From Candidatus Chloroploca asiatica (GTDB lineage Bacteria > Chloroflexota > Chloroflexia > Chloroflexales > Chloroflexaceae), in assembly GCF_002532075.1 (NCBI RefSeq), contig NZ_LYXE01000182.1, positions 62,001 to 126,000 on the forward strand: DNA of 64,000 nt. The letters are read 5' to 3'. The notes beneath the pieces were generated by a model, which made no database searches, was not told the DNA's origin, and saw only the letters and a program-made list of their open reading frames with translations. The translations under genes and the position numbers were made by a program. Shown in pieces: positions 1 through 7,401 of the stretch. Each line of letters opens with the position of its first letter. Within the stretch, counting starts at the first letter, position 1.

Positions 1-1272
1 AAGGATCAGCACACTACAGAGCGTAACCAAGCCAAGCTGTTGCCTGGATGGTCGTCGTGCGATCAGGCGCCCCAGGCTTAGTGCAGCAAGTGGTGCAAGC
101 GCAAGCAACGCGATCAACCCCCAGCGCGACGGTACGCGCATCGCACCAAACCCGGGGATCATCTGGTACAACAACGGGTAGGGTGTCGGCACCGGCAAAG
201 GCGGATCGCCACGTTCCCAGCGCAACCCAGTGCCAAAACTGAGCAAGACCGCGACGACCAACGTCAGCCACCAGAAGCCCGTCTGCCACGAACGCCGTAC
301 GAGCAAGGGGCTCAGCAAGGCAAGCCCGAGGGTGACAAAACCCGCAAAGAGCGCGAGTTCGTGCGGTGCCTGCGGCAACAACCCGGTGCGCCCATAGAGC
401 CAGTTCTCGGGCAGAACAGCAAAAAAGGCCGACAAGGGGGCTGACCAGTGATCAAGCTCACGGATGGTGCGGACGATCCCCAGAGTACGATAGATTGCGA
501 GATAGGGCAGCAAGAAGGGCACACACACAAGCAGCGCAAGCACGCCCCCGGCGCTGAGCCGACCGAGATACCTCCACGGGAACGCCGTGCCCGTCCGCAC
601 CTGTGCCCAGAGCGCAGCAAGCACCCAGAGCCCTATATACCCAAGGATCAAAGGGGCCAGAAAAAAGCCATAGTAAAACGCATTTGCCGCTTGCAACCCT
701 GACCAGAACCCGACCCTCAACGCATCGCGCCAACTTCCCCCACCGGCTTCCTCGGGCTGCAAAAAGCGCACCAACGCCGCCATCGCAAGAGCCATCCAGC
801 CACTCTGCAACAAATTCAGTTGCATAATATGGGCGAAGCGATAGGTCGAAAAGGCAAAAATAAGGCCACCGACAAACGCAACCCCGGGCTGCGCCCCAAG
901 GGCGCGGCTCAACGTGTACCCACCCCACCCGGCTACCACAAAACTCAGCAACACCAGCAGATTATGCGCCAGCACAGGATTATTGCTCAGCCAGATCACC
1001 GGAGCGGCCAGCAGCGAAAGGATCAAATGATGGTCGTGGTACGCCGCCGTCGAGGGATAAGGATAAAAAATTGGCGCATGCCAGACCTGCAACGGATCAT
1101 GCGCCAGGGCATGCGCATTCCAGGCCAGAATCCAGGTTTGCTGCAGCGTATCAGCATTCTCGGTGAGCGCACTATCGAGGTGCAACGCCAGCGGCCAGGT
1201 CATCCCAATGGCGATCACCACATAGAGCAGGGACATCAACCAGAATTGATGAGAGAAAGAAAAATGTTTCAT
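1..1272 (-). CDS. Multi-pass membrane protein, GT-C glycosyltransferase-like (3' end off window)
   Basis: The frame is open from an ATG at 1272 to the left edge, 424 codons without a stop, so the C-terminus is missing. The protein is strongly hydrophobic, with about eight to ten predicted membrane segments. After the first helix comes a luminal-type segment with acidic residues (LDSALTENADTLQQTWILAW) followed by an aromatic stretch (PIFYPYPSTAAYHDHHL). The same layout is seen in uncharacterised Chloroflexi proteins related to dolichyl-phosphate-mannose mannosyltransferases and YfhO-like GT-C enzymes. A GFGAMRVPSRW motif lies near the edge. By family it would act in the membrane on lipid-linked sugars, but no donor or acceptor can be inferred. 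No strong ribosome site precedes the ATG; Met13 is an alternative start. Confidence 0.7.
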   Translation of the reverse strand, partial: MKHFSFSHQFWLMSLLYVVIAIGMTWPLALHLDSALTENADTLQQTWILAWNAHALAHDPLQVWHAPIFYPYPSTAAYHDHHLILSLLAAPVIWLSNNPVLAHNLLVLLSFVVAGWGGYTLSRALGAQPGVAFVGGLIFAFSTYRFAHIMQLNLLQSGWMALAMAALVRFLQPEEAGGGSWRDALRVGFWSGLQAANAFYYGFFLAPLILGYIGLWVLAALWAQVRTGTAFPWRYLGRLSAGGVLALLVCVPFLLPYLAIYRTLGIVRTIRELDHWSAPLSAFFAVLPENWLYGRTGLLPQAPHELALFAGFVTLGLALLSPLLVRRSWQTGFWWLTLVVAVLLSFGTGLRWERGDPPLPVPTPYPLLYQMIPGFGAMRVPSRWGLIALLALAPLAALSLGRLIARRPSRQQLGLVTLCSVLIL

Positions 1273-1382
1273 GCCGAACGAGGCAGGTTAAAAAAGAGTA
1301 AAAGACGAGTATACCACATGACTCAAAAACCGCTGGGTGTGACCTAACGCCCCGTAAGGCCGAAGCACGCGCCCCCCAGCCT

Positions 1383-1536
1383 AGGGCGATTGCATCATAC
1401 GAAACCGGATACAAAAAGACGCTCTATCAGGGTACCCGCAAGGGGTGCCCCTACAGGCCGGGGGCCGAACCCGGTGTACGGGCACCCCTTGCGGGTGCCC
1501 TGGCGGGGTGCATACACGGAAGATGCAATTGCCCTG
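1383..1536. repeat. MITE-like palindromic element, family A, copy 1
   Basis: This is a 154-bp non-coding element. Its ends form a 14-bp inverted repeat with one mismatch (AGGGCGATTGCATC at 1383-1396, complement at 1522-1535). The interior is a large imperfect palindrome built from the arms ACCCGCAAGGGGTGCCC and GGGCACCCCTTGCGGGT around a GGCCGGGGGCCG core. Related copies lie at 2792-2910 (right end lost) and 25822-26318. Terminal inverted repeats, small size and lack of an ORF fit a miniature inverted-repeat transposable element. No target-site duplication was confirmed. Confidence 0.6.
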
Positions 1537-1664
1537 CCCCGCCAGGCGCGCGTCAACGGGCCAGCATGCATAGCGCGTGCTTCGGCCCACCCAGCGCGTG
1601 CTTCGGCCCACCCAGCGCACTGTTGATCTATAATGGAGCAGTAGCACAACAAAGGAGGAAGCTC

Positions 1665-2171
1665 TTGCCACCACCCCCCTACCTCATCAGCGACCTGCAC
1701 GATCCGGCGGCCCCCGACCAGTGGCGCGGGTTTAGTGATCGCGTCATGGGTGGCATCTCACGGGAAGAGATCACCATTGACACCATCGAAGGGCAGCGCT
1801 GTCTCCGCTTACGCGGCGAAGTTCGCCTCGAAAACCAGGGTGGCTTTGTGCAGATGGCCTTGCCCCTTGACGCAACAGGGCACCCGCTCGATGCACAGGC
1901 ATATACGGGCCTACGCCTGAGCGTATGGGGTAACGGCGAAACCTACCGGGTTCACCTGCGCACCAGTGCCTGCCGTCGGCCACAGCAATTCTACTGGGCC
2001 GAGTTTCGCGCCGTCGCAGAGTGGCACCTGGTGGACCTGCCCTTCACCGCCTTTGCCCCCAAATGGCTCGAAACGCCCCTCAACCCCGGTGCCCTGACCC
2101 GCCTCGGCATCGTCGCCTACGGGCGTCAGTTTCATGCCGACATCGCTATCGCACGCGTCGCATTGTGGTAG
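1665..2171 (+). CDS. CIA30-domain protein
   Basis: 168 residues if translation starts at the TTG at 1665, which sits just behind a near-consensus ribosome site (AAAGGAGG at 1651-1658). The frame is open further upstream, but that part runs into repeat sequence and is probably untranslated. The whole protein matches the CIA30 / complex I intermediate-associated family: FSDRVMGGIS near residue 20 is the family hallmark, followed by an alternating beta-strand pattern (GFVQMALPLD, YTGLRLSVWGNG, YRVHLRT) ending in LGIVAYGRQ. The fold is a galactose-binding-like jelly roll. In mitochondria the family helps assemble complex I; bacterial members are uncharacterised. No nuo genes are nearby, so a link to complex I is not supported by context. 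Confidence 0.8.
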   Translation: MPPPPYLISDLHDPAAPDQWRGFSDRVMGGISREEITIDTIEGQRCLRLRGEVRLENQGGFVQMALPLDATGHPLDAQAYTGLRLSVWGNGETYRVHLRTSACRRPQQFYWAEFRAVAEWHLVDLPFTAFAPKWLETPLNPGALTRLGIVAYGRQFHADIAIARVALW

Positions 2172-2199
2172 GGATGCTTGCTCTCATACCCCCCATCAT

Positions 2200-2240
2200 T
2201 TTTGCTGAAAAAGCCAGCTTTGCTGGCTTTTTCAGCAAAA
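2200..2240. terminator. Bidirectional hairpin terminator, 19-bp stem
   Basis: A perfect 19-bp stem (2200-2218 with 2222-2240) and a TTT loop lie between two convergent genes. The stem ends in T-rich sequence on both strands, so it can terminate both the CIA30 gene and the opposing thioredoxin-like gene. Confidence 0.8.
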
Positions 2241-2246
2241 GAAAGC

Positions 2247-2708
2247 CTACCCTAAGGCACGCTCGAGTAACGTAGCACGAGCCGGGCTATACGCCCCACT
2301 CTCGCGCCAGAAAATCGTGCCCTCGCGGTCAACCAGCAACAGCGTAATTGACGCTGTTGACTTGATCTGCAGCGCCGAACGAATCCGATTGACATCGGTA
2401 TAGATCGTCAGTGTACGGTCACGGACGGCTGCATTGGCAATCGTGGAAGCCATGCCTCCATCAATAAAGGGACGGGCAAGGTTATAAAAGTTGCTAATAA
2501 TTGGCAACTCGTAGACACGCAAATCCGGGTAAGCGGCCATTTGCTGATCAAGATAAGGAAACCAGGAATCAACCTGGCCCTGATGCCAACGCTGAAAGGC
2601 AACGAGCACCAGGTTGCGCTCACCACCAAAACCGGAGGGCAGCGTGAGCGTGCGCCCATTCAGATTACGAGCCTCAACAATGGGAAAGCTTGCATTATTC
2701 AAGGTCAT
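2247..2708 (-). CDS. Thioredoxin-fold protein lacking catalytic cysteines
   Basis: 153 residues. The start is the ATG at 2708, with a GGAG-type ribosome site; the longer open frame upstream runs into family A repeat sequence. The order of elements resembles the AhpC/TSA or thioredoxin-like fold: a first strand ending NLVLVAFQRW, a long helix (VDSWFPYLDQQMAAYP), the strand LRVYELPII, and a late strand pair (ITLLLVDREGTIFWRESG). Where peroxiredoxins or thioredoxins carry their redox cysteine, this protein reads RWHQGQVDSW, and it has no cysteine at all. It is therefore unlikely to be a thiol redox enzyme. Similar cysteine-free proteins with the RWHQ motif occur as hypotheticals in Chloroflexi, and the ATP10 assembly-factor fold is a distant possibility. 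It is convergent with the CIA30 gene. Confidence 0.65.
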   Translation of the reverse strand: MTLNNASFPIVEARNLNGRTLTLPSGFGGERNLVLVAFQRWHQGQVDSWFPYLDQQMAAYPDLRVYELPIISNFYNLARPFIDGGMASTIANAAVRDRTLTIYTDVNRIRSALQIKSTASITLLLVDREGTIFWRESGAYSPARATLLERALG

Positions 2709-2791
2709 TTTTCTCTCCATTCTGTCCCATATCTTTATTGTACCCTGGTTTCGCCTGTTCTGTGTAGGGGTTTTACCTGTTCTCTGTAGGC

Positions 2792-2910
2792 AGGGCGATT
2801 GCATCTTCCGTGTATGCACCCCGCCAAGGCACCCGCAAGGGCACCCGCAAGGGGTGCCCGTACCGGGGCGAGGCCGAATCCGGTGTACGGGCACCCCTTG
2901 CGGGTGCCCC
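2792..2910. repeat. Family A palindromic element, copy 2 (right end lost)
   Basis: It begins with the family A terminal sequence AGGGCGATTGCATC and carries the same CACCCGCAAGG / CCTTGCGGGTG palindrome. It runs directly into a CGCCTTTGCGTC-type repeat without the matching right terminus. The 180 bp from here to the next gene hold nothing else recognisable. Confidence 0.55.
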
Positions 2911-3090
2911 GTTACGCCTTCGCGCCTTGGCGCCTTTGCGTCAAAAACCCTGCCTTATTTGCAAGGTATTGCGTCTAAGACGACTCACCTGGTCACTAAT
3001 CGGCCCTAAGACTCACGGTATAGAGGGGTGCCCATATAGTATCATAGCCTTGTGGCGATCAGAGCAGAACGTGTGAGGAGCGTTACGCCT

Positions 3091-4350
3091 ATGACGCACT
3101 ATGATTTCATTATTGCGGGTGGTGGAGCGGCCGGATTGAGTCTCGCGTACCAGTTGATCAATAGTTCCCTCCGTGACTACTCGATCCTGGTCATTGACAA
3201 GGGCAACAAGCAGGACAATGACCGTACCTGGGCCTTCTGGACCGACCAACCCACCCCGTTTGAACCGATTGTCTATCGGTCGTGGGAACAGTTGCATCTG
3301 GCTGATGACGAACGTGGTCAGGTCCTTGACTTGCACAACTATCGCTATCAGATGATCCGCGGCATCGATTTTTATCAGTTTGTTCATGCCGCGTTGCACG
3401 CTTGCCCGCATGTGACGTTGCTGCAAGGCAAGGTCGAGCAGATCATTGATGGCCCCCGGGTTGCGCAGGTCATTGTTGGCGATCAGACCTACACAGGCAC
3501 ATGGGTTTTTGATAGCATTTTCCGCCCGAATGAACGCCTGAATGATGAGCGCTACCAGTACCTCCAGCTCCATTTCAAGGGCTGGGAGATCGAGACGGCG
3601 ACCGATGTCTTTCGGCCCGAAGCAGCGACGTTAATGGACTTCCGCACCCCACAGGCGGGTGAAACGCGTTTCTTCTACGTCTTGCCCTTCTCGCCGCGTC
3701 GTGCGCTGGTCGAATTCACCGTCTTCTCTGATCAGCGCTTTAGCAATCAGGCCTATGCAGAGGCCTTGCATGAATACCTGGCGCATGTCCTGGATGTCAC
3801 TGCCTACCAGATTGTCGCCGAAGAACAGGGAGTCATTCCTGCAACCGATCAGCCCTTCCCGCGGCGCATTGGTGAACGTGTGATGACCATTGGCACCAAA
3901 GGTGGGCGTGTCAAGCCAACGACCGGGTATGCCTTTGTGCGCATTCAGCAAGACACTGCCGCGATTATCCAGTCCCTCATCTACTATGGGCATCCCTTTG
4001 ATGTGCCTGAAGATGCCCGCCGCTATCGCATCCTCGATACTATTATGCTCGAAATGATGGATCACTATGGTGAAGAACTGAAACCGGTCTTTACTACCAT
4101 GTTCGAGCGTAACCCGATTCAACGGATCTTGCGTTTCCTGGATGAAGAAGCCACCCCGCTCGAAAATCTGCAACTGATTGCCACTATGCCGCCTTGGCAA
4201 TTTATTCAAGTTGCCATTCAATGGCAATGGACGCATAACAAGCACATGCACCCCTTTGCCCGGCTGATTCAGCCCCCGCCTGATCCCCATCCCGAACACT
4301 ATGATAGCGAAGGCGATGGGTGGTTACACAACGCGGTGCGGATGTTTTAA
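3091..4350 (+). CDS. CrtY-type lycopene cyclase family protein, paralogue 1
   Basis: 419 residues, starting at the ATG at 3091 with a GAGGAG ribosome site 10 bases upstream; the frame opens 39 bases earlier without a better start. A flavoprotein Rossmann motif is present at the N-terminus (DFIIAGGGAAGLSLAYQL, residues 5-22), followed by the lycopene cyclase signature DRTWAFW and a YRYQMIRGIDFYQF block. Near the middle, IGTKGGRVKPTTGYAF is the second FAD-contacting motif. The family cyclises the psi ends of lycopene to beta or related rings, giving gamma- or beta-carotene at the membrane. A second, clearly homologous copy lies at 6099, with rho between them. Which of the two acts on which end of lycopene cannot be told from sequence. 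Confidence 0.8.
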   Translation: MTHYDFIIAGGGAAGLSLAYQLINSSLRDYSILVIDKGNKQDNDRTWAFWTDQPTPFEPIVYRSWEQLHLADDERGQVLDLHNYRYQMIRGIDFYQFVHAALHACPHVTLLQGKVEQIIDGPRVAQVIVGDQTYTGTWVFDSIFRPNERLNDERYQYLQLHFKGWEIETATDVFRPEAATLMDFRTPQAGETRFFYVLPFSPRRALVEFTVFSDQRFSNQAYAEALHEYLAHVLDVTAYQIVAEEQGVIPATDQPFPRRIGERVMTIGTKGGRVKPTTGYAFVRIQQDTAAIIQSLIYYGHPFDVPEDARRYRILDTIMLEMMDHYGEELKPVFTTMFERNPIQRILRFLDEEATPLENLQLIATMPPWQFIQVAIQWQWTHNKHMHPFARLIQPPPDPHPEHYDSEGDGWLHNAVRMF

Positions 4351-4381
4351 GCGGCGAATCCGTCGCTTAAAACATCCGCAC
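4336..4381. terminator. Hairpin overlapping the stop codon of the first cyclase
   Basis: A perfect 18-bp stem (4336-4353 with 4364-4381) and a 10-base loop. The left arm contains the last codons and the TAA of the upstream gene, so the terminator is partly coding. The stem extends imperfectly outward. No T run follows the right arm. Confidence 0.6.
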
Positions 4382-4419
4382 TGTGTTGCGCAAACGAGCC
4401 CAAATGACGCAATATCCTA

Positions 4420-4448
4420 TTGCGCAATGTTCACACCTATGCTATACT
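4420..4448 (+). promoter_or_regulatory. Predicted sigma-A promoter of rho, long leader
   Basis: TTGCGC (4420-4425), a 17-base spacer and TATACT (4443-4448) preceded by TGC, an extended -10 element. Transcription would begin near 4455, leaving a leader of about 370 bases before rho. In many bacteria rho is autoregulated through its leader; here that is inferred only from the leader's length. No conserved riboswitch was recognised in 4455-4822. Confidence 0.5.
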
Positions 4449-4822
4449 ATGCCCAGAAATCAGACTGCCCGATGCTTGTTCTGTTGTTCTGTCTATGCAC
4501 CGGGAGAATCCTGGTAAACTGGCAGCCTCGATTGTCCCCCATTGGTTCCCTTATTCCCTTGGCTTTTGTGTGCAATCAGATAACCTCTGTAGCTGGTTAC
4601 GTGTATGTGTAGAGCCATACTACGGCTCTTGAGCCTTTGTGTCTCCACTCTGTTCGCTGGGGTCTATCGCCCCTGTGCCTCTGGCGCACCCGCAGGTGAC
4701 GCGGCGCGCTCTCACGCCACGGTGCCTGTGCGTTTCTTCGTGTGTGGTGCGACATCCTCGCCCGATCTTCTTCCTGCCCAATCTATGTGATGCATGTGAC
4801 CAACTCCAAGGAGAGCACGATC

Positions 4823-6070
4823 GTGAACGTTGGTGAATTAGAGCTGAAAACGCTGCATGATCTGCGTGAAATGGCGCGCAAGCTTGATATTACAGGCTAT
4901 AGCGGTCTCAAAAAGCAGGATCTTATCTTCAAGTTGCTCCAGGCTCAATCAGAAGAGCAGGGCAATACGTTTAGTGATGGTATTCTTGATGTTGTGTCCG
5001 ATGGCTTTGGCTTTCTGCGTGGCGAACGGATGCTGCCGGGCGCGGATGATGTCTATGTCTCGCAATCACAGATTCGGCGCTTTGGGCTGCGTACCGGCGA
5101 TCGCATCTGGGGCCAGATTCGCCCTCCCAAAGAGAGTGAGCGCTTCTATTCGCTCCTCCGGGTTGAATTGATCAATGGCGTTGATCCTGAGACAGCGCGC
5201 AAACGCCCCCTGTTTGATCAGTTGACCCCCATCTTCCCCAATCAGCAGATGAAGCTTGAAACCGAGCCGAATTTGTTGCAAACACGCCTGGTTGACCTGA
5301 TTGCCCCGATTGGGCGCGGTCAACGTGGCTTGATTGTGTCACCCCCCAAAGCCGGCAAGACGATGTTGCTCAAGGCGATCGCGAATGGCATCTCGACCAA
5401 TTATGCCGATTGCCATTTGATGGTGCTCCTCATCGGCGAACGCCCCGAAGAGGTGACTGATATGCGTCGCTCGGTCAAGGGCGATGTGATCTCTTCGACG
5501 TTTGATGAGCCAGTTGAGGATCATACCAAGGTCGCCGAGATGACCCTCGAACGGGCAAAACGCCTCGTCGAAGGCGGCCAGGATGTCGTGATTTTGATGG
5601 ACTCGATTACCCGCCTCGCCCGAGCCTATAACCTCGATATGCCCCCCAGTGGTCGCACCCTCTCTGGTGGTATCGATCCGGTCGCGCTCTATCCGCCCAA
5701 ACGCTTCTTTGGGGCCGCACGTAATATCGAGGATGGTGGCTCGCTGACGATTATTGCCACCTGTCTGGTCGATACCGGTAGTCGCATGGACGATGTCATC
5801 TACGAAGAGTTTAAAGGCACCGGCAATATGGAGCTGCACCTCGACCGCAAGCTCGCCGAGAAACGGATCTTCCCCGCACTCGATATTCAGCGCTCGAGTA
5901 CGCGCCGCGAAGAGTTGTTGCTGCCGCCCGATGCTCTCCGCCAGGTCTGGACGCTGCGCCGGATGGTAAGTATGCTCGGTGATAACGAAGGCACTGAGTT
6001 GATGCTGACCCGGATGTCCAAAACCAAGACGAATATCGAATTTCTTGCTACACTAAGTAAAGGCGGATAA
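4823..6070 (+). CDS. rho: Transcription termination factor Rho
   Basis: 415 residues from the GTG at 4823, chosen for the AAGGAG site at 4808-4813; an in-frame ATG at 4790 is an alternative. All Rho parts are visible: the N-terminal helical domain ([27 protein letters not shown], residues 8-40), the RNA-binding cold-shock-like domain ([33 protein letters not shown], residues 54-95), Walker A SPPKAGKT (173-180), the RPEEVTDM segment, Walker [17 protein letters not shown], and the R-loop region [19 protein letters not shown]. The N-terminus has no long insertion. Rho is a hexameric RNA helicase that releases nascent transcripts. Its location between two carotenoid cyclase genes is unusual. Confidence 0.97.
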   Translation: MNVGELELKTLHDLREMARKLDITGYSGLKKQDLIFKLLQAQSEEQGNTFSDGILDVVSDGFGFLRGERMLPGADDVYVSQSQIRRFGLRTGDRIWGQIRPPKESERFYSLLRVELINGVDPETARKRPLFDQLTPIFPNQQMKLETEPNLLQTRLVDLIAPIGRGQRGLIVSPPKAGKTMLLKAIANGISTNYADCHLMVLLIGERPEEVTDMRRSVKGDVISSTFDEPVEDHTKVAEMTLERAKRLVEGGQDVVILMDSITRLARAYNLDMPPSGRTLSGGIDPVALYPPKRFFGAARNIEDGGSLTIIATCLVDTGSRMDDVIYEEFKGTGNMELHLDRKLAEKRIFPALDIQRSSTRREELLLPPDALRQVWTLRRMVSMLGDNEGTELMLTRMSKTKTNIEFLATLSKGG

Positions 6071-6098
6071 GACATGATGCTGAAATGAGGCTTCTTCT

Positions 6099-7301
6099 GT
6101 GCAACGTTTTGACTCTATTATCGCTGGCGGTGGTGCGTCAGGCCTGAGCCTGGCGTACCACCTTGGTAAAGCAGGTTTGCATAATCACCGTATCCTTCTG
6201 GTTGATCGCGAGGTCAAGGTTCGCAACGACCGTACCTGGTGCTTCTGGGAGGTGGGGGACGGTGCCTTCGAGCCGGTGGTGTTCCGCAGTTGGGAACATC
6301 TCTGGTTTCATAGTGAGACGCATTCGCAGCGTCTCGCTATTGCGCCTTATCGCTACAAGATGATCCAGGGGCTCGATTTTTATCAGTTCCTCGAGCAGTG
6401 GCTGCAAACCCAGCCACAGATTACCCGTATTCACGGATCGGTGGATCGGATTGAAGATCAGCCCGATGGGGTGACGGTCTGGGTTGATGGTCAACCCTAT
6501 CACGGGAATTGGGCCTTCAATAGCATTATGCGCCCGCAACCCCAACTACCCGGTTATACCTATTGGCTTCAGCATTTCAAGGGGTGGGTCATTCGGACGC
6601 CTGCGCCGGCTTTTGAGCCAGCAGCGCCAACGTTTATGGATTTCCGTGTACCGCAAGAGCACGATGTGCGCTTTGTCTATGTGCTGCCTTTTGATCCCTA
6701 TACGGCCCTCGTTGAGTTTACCTATTTTTCGCCTACCCTGGTGCCACAAGAGGAGTATGACCGTCAACTCAAACACTATATCAGTGAACGCCTTGGCCTG
6801 ACCAGTTATGCGATTGAGCATTGCGAATTCGGGGTTATTCCGATGAGTGATGCGCCCTTGGTGCGCCGCCCTAGCCCCCATGTGCTCAATATTGGCACCG
6901 CCGGAGGGCAAACCAAGGCTTCGACCGGGTATACCTTCCAACGCATCCAGCGCCAGTCGGCCCGGATTGCCGCGAGTATGGCCTTGACGGGGCAGCCTTT
7001 CTACCGCGAACGCGCCTGGAATCGCCATGCGGCGATGGATAGTGTCTTGCTCAAGGTACTTGATACCGGGCGTGAGCGCGGGGCCGATTTCTTTAGCCAA
7101 CTCTTCTCGCGGAATGATCCTCGCCATGTGCTTCGTTTCCTCGATGAAGAGACGCTGCTGCTCGAAGATGTGATCTTGATGGGTACGGTCAATGTGCCCG
7201 CGTTTCTGGCTACAGCGATTGAGTTACTTGGGATCCGCCTCCGCGATCATTTCATTGATCCCTTGCGTCGCGGCGATGGGGCCTATCCCGTGCCAGATTA
7301 G
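6099..7301 (+). CDS. CrtY-type lycopene cyclase family protein, paralogue 2
   Basis: 400 residues from the GTG at 6099, preceded by a GAGG ribosome site; the gene begins 28 bases after the rho stop and is probably co-transcribed. It has the same architecture as the protein at 3091: DSIIAGGGASGLSLAYHL at the N-terminus, DRTWCFWE, YRYKMIQGLDFYQF, and IGTAGGQTKASTGYTF. The two align end to end and are clear paralogues. Known members use FAD in a non-redox role to form ionone rings on lycopene. Two copies could divide labour (monocyclic versus bicyclic product) or act under different conditions, but nothing here settles that. A 16-bp hairpin terminator follows. Confidence 0.8.
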   Translation: MQRFDSIIAGGGASGLSLAYHLGKAGLHNHRILLVDREVKVRNDRTWCFWEVGDGAFEPVVFRSWEHLWFHSETHSQRLAIAPYRYKMIQGLDFYQFLEQWLQTQPQITRIHGSVDRIEDQPDGVTVWVDGQPYHGNWAFNSIMRPQPQLPGYTYWLQHFKGWVIRTPAPAFEPAAPTFMDFRVPQEHDVRFVYVLPFDPYTALVEFTYFSPTLVPQEEYDRQLKHYISERLGLTSYAIEHCEFGVIPMSDAPLVRRPSPHVLNIGTAGGQTKASTGYTFQRIQRQSARIAASMALTGQPFYRERAWNRHAAMDSVLLKVLDTGRERGADFFSQLFSRNDPRHVLRFLDEETLLLEDVILMGTVNVPAFLATAIELLGIRLRDHFIDPLRRGDGAYPVPD

Positions 7302-7355
7302 GCGCTCATCTGCTTCGCGTGTTAGACAAGGTTCGCAGGCACTTGACAGTGTCTT

Positions 7356-7390
7356 AACCCGAACGGCCAGCATTGCTGGCCGTTCGGGTT
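7356..7390. terminator. Bidirectional hairpin terminator, 16-bp stem
   Basis: A perfect stem (7356-7371 with 7375-7390) and an ATT loop, with the core GGCCAGC/GCTGGCC. It lies between the convergent second cyclase gene and comEC. Confidence 0.75.
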
Positions 7391-7401
7391 GATAAACCCG
7401 C

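Noticed and set aside
14-289. Apparent frameshift in the left-edge membrane gene
   Set aside because: Reading GGTGCGATGCGCGTACCG in phase gives GAMRVP and the frame stays open to base 1; the other ORF is simply out of frame.
820-1347. Plus-strand ORF of 175 codons near the left edge
   Set aside because: It lies antisense to the open membrane-protein frame (1-1272, minus), which has clear hydrophobic helices; the plus product is basic and low in complexity.
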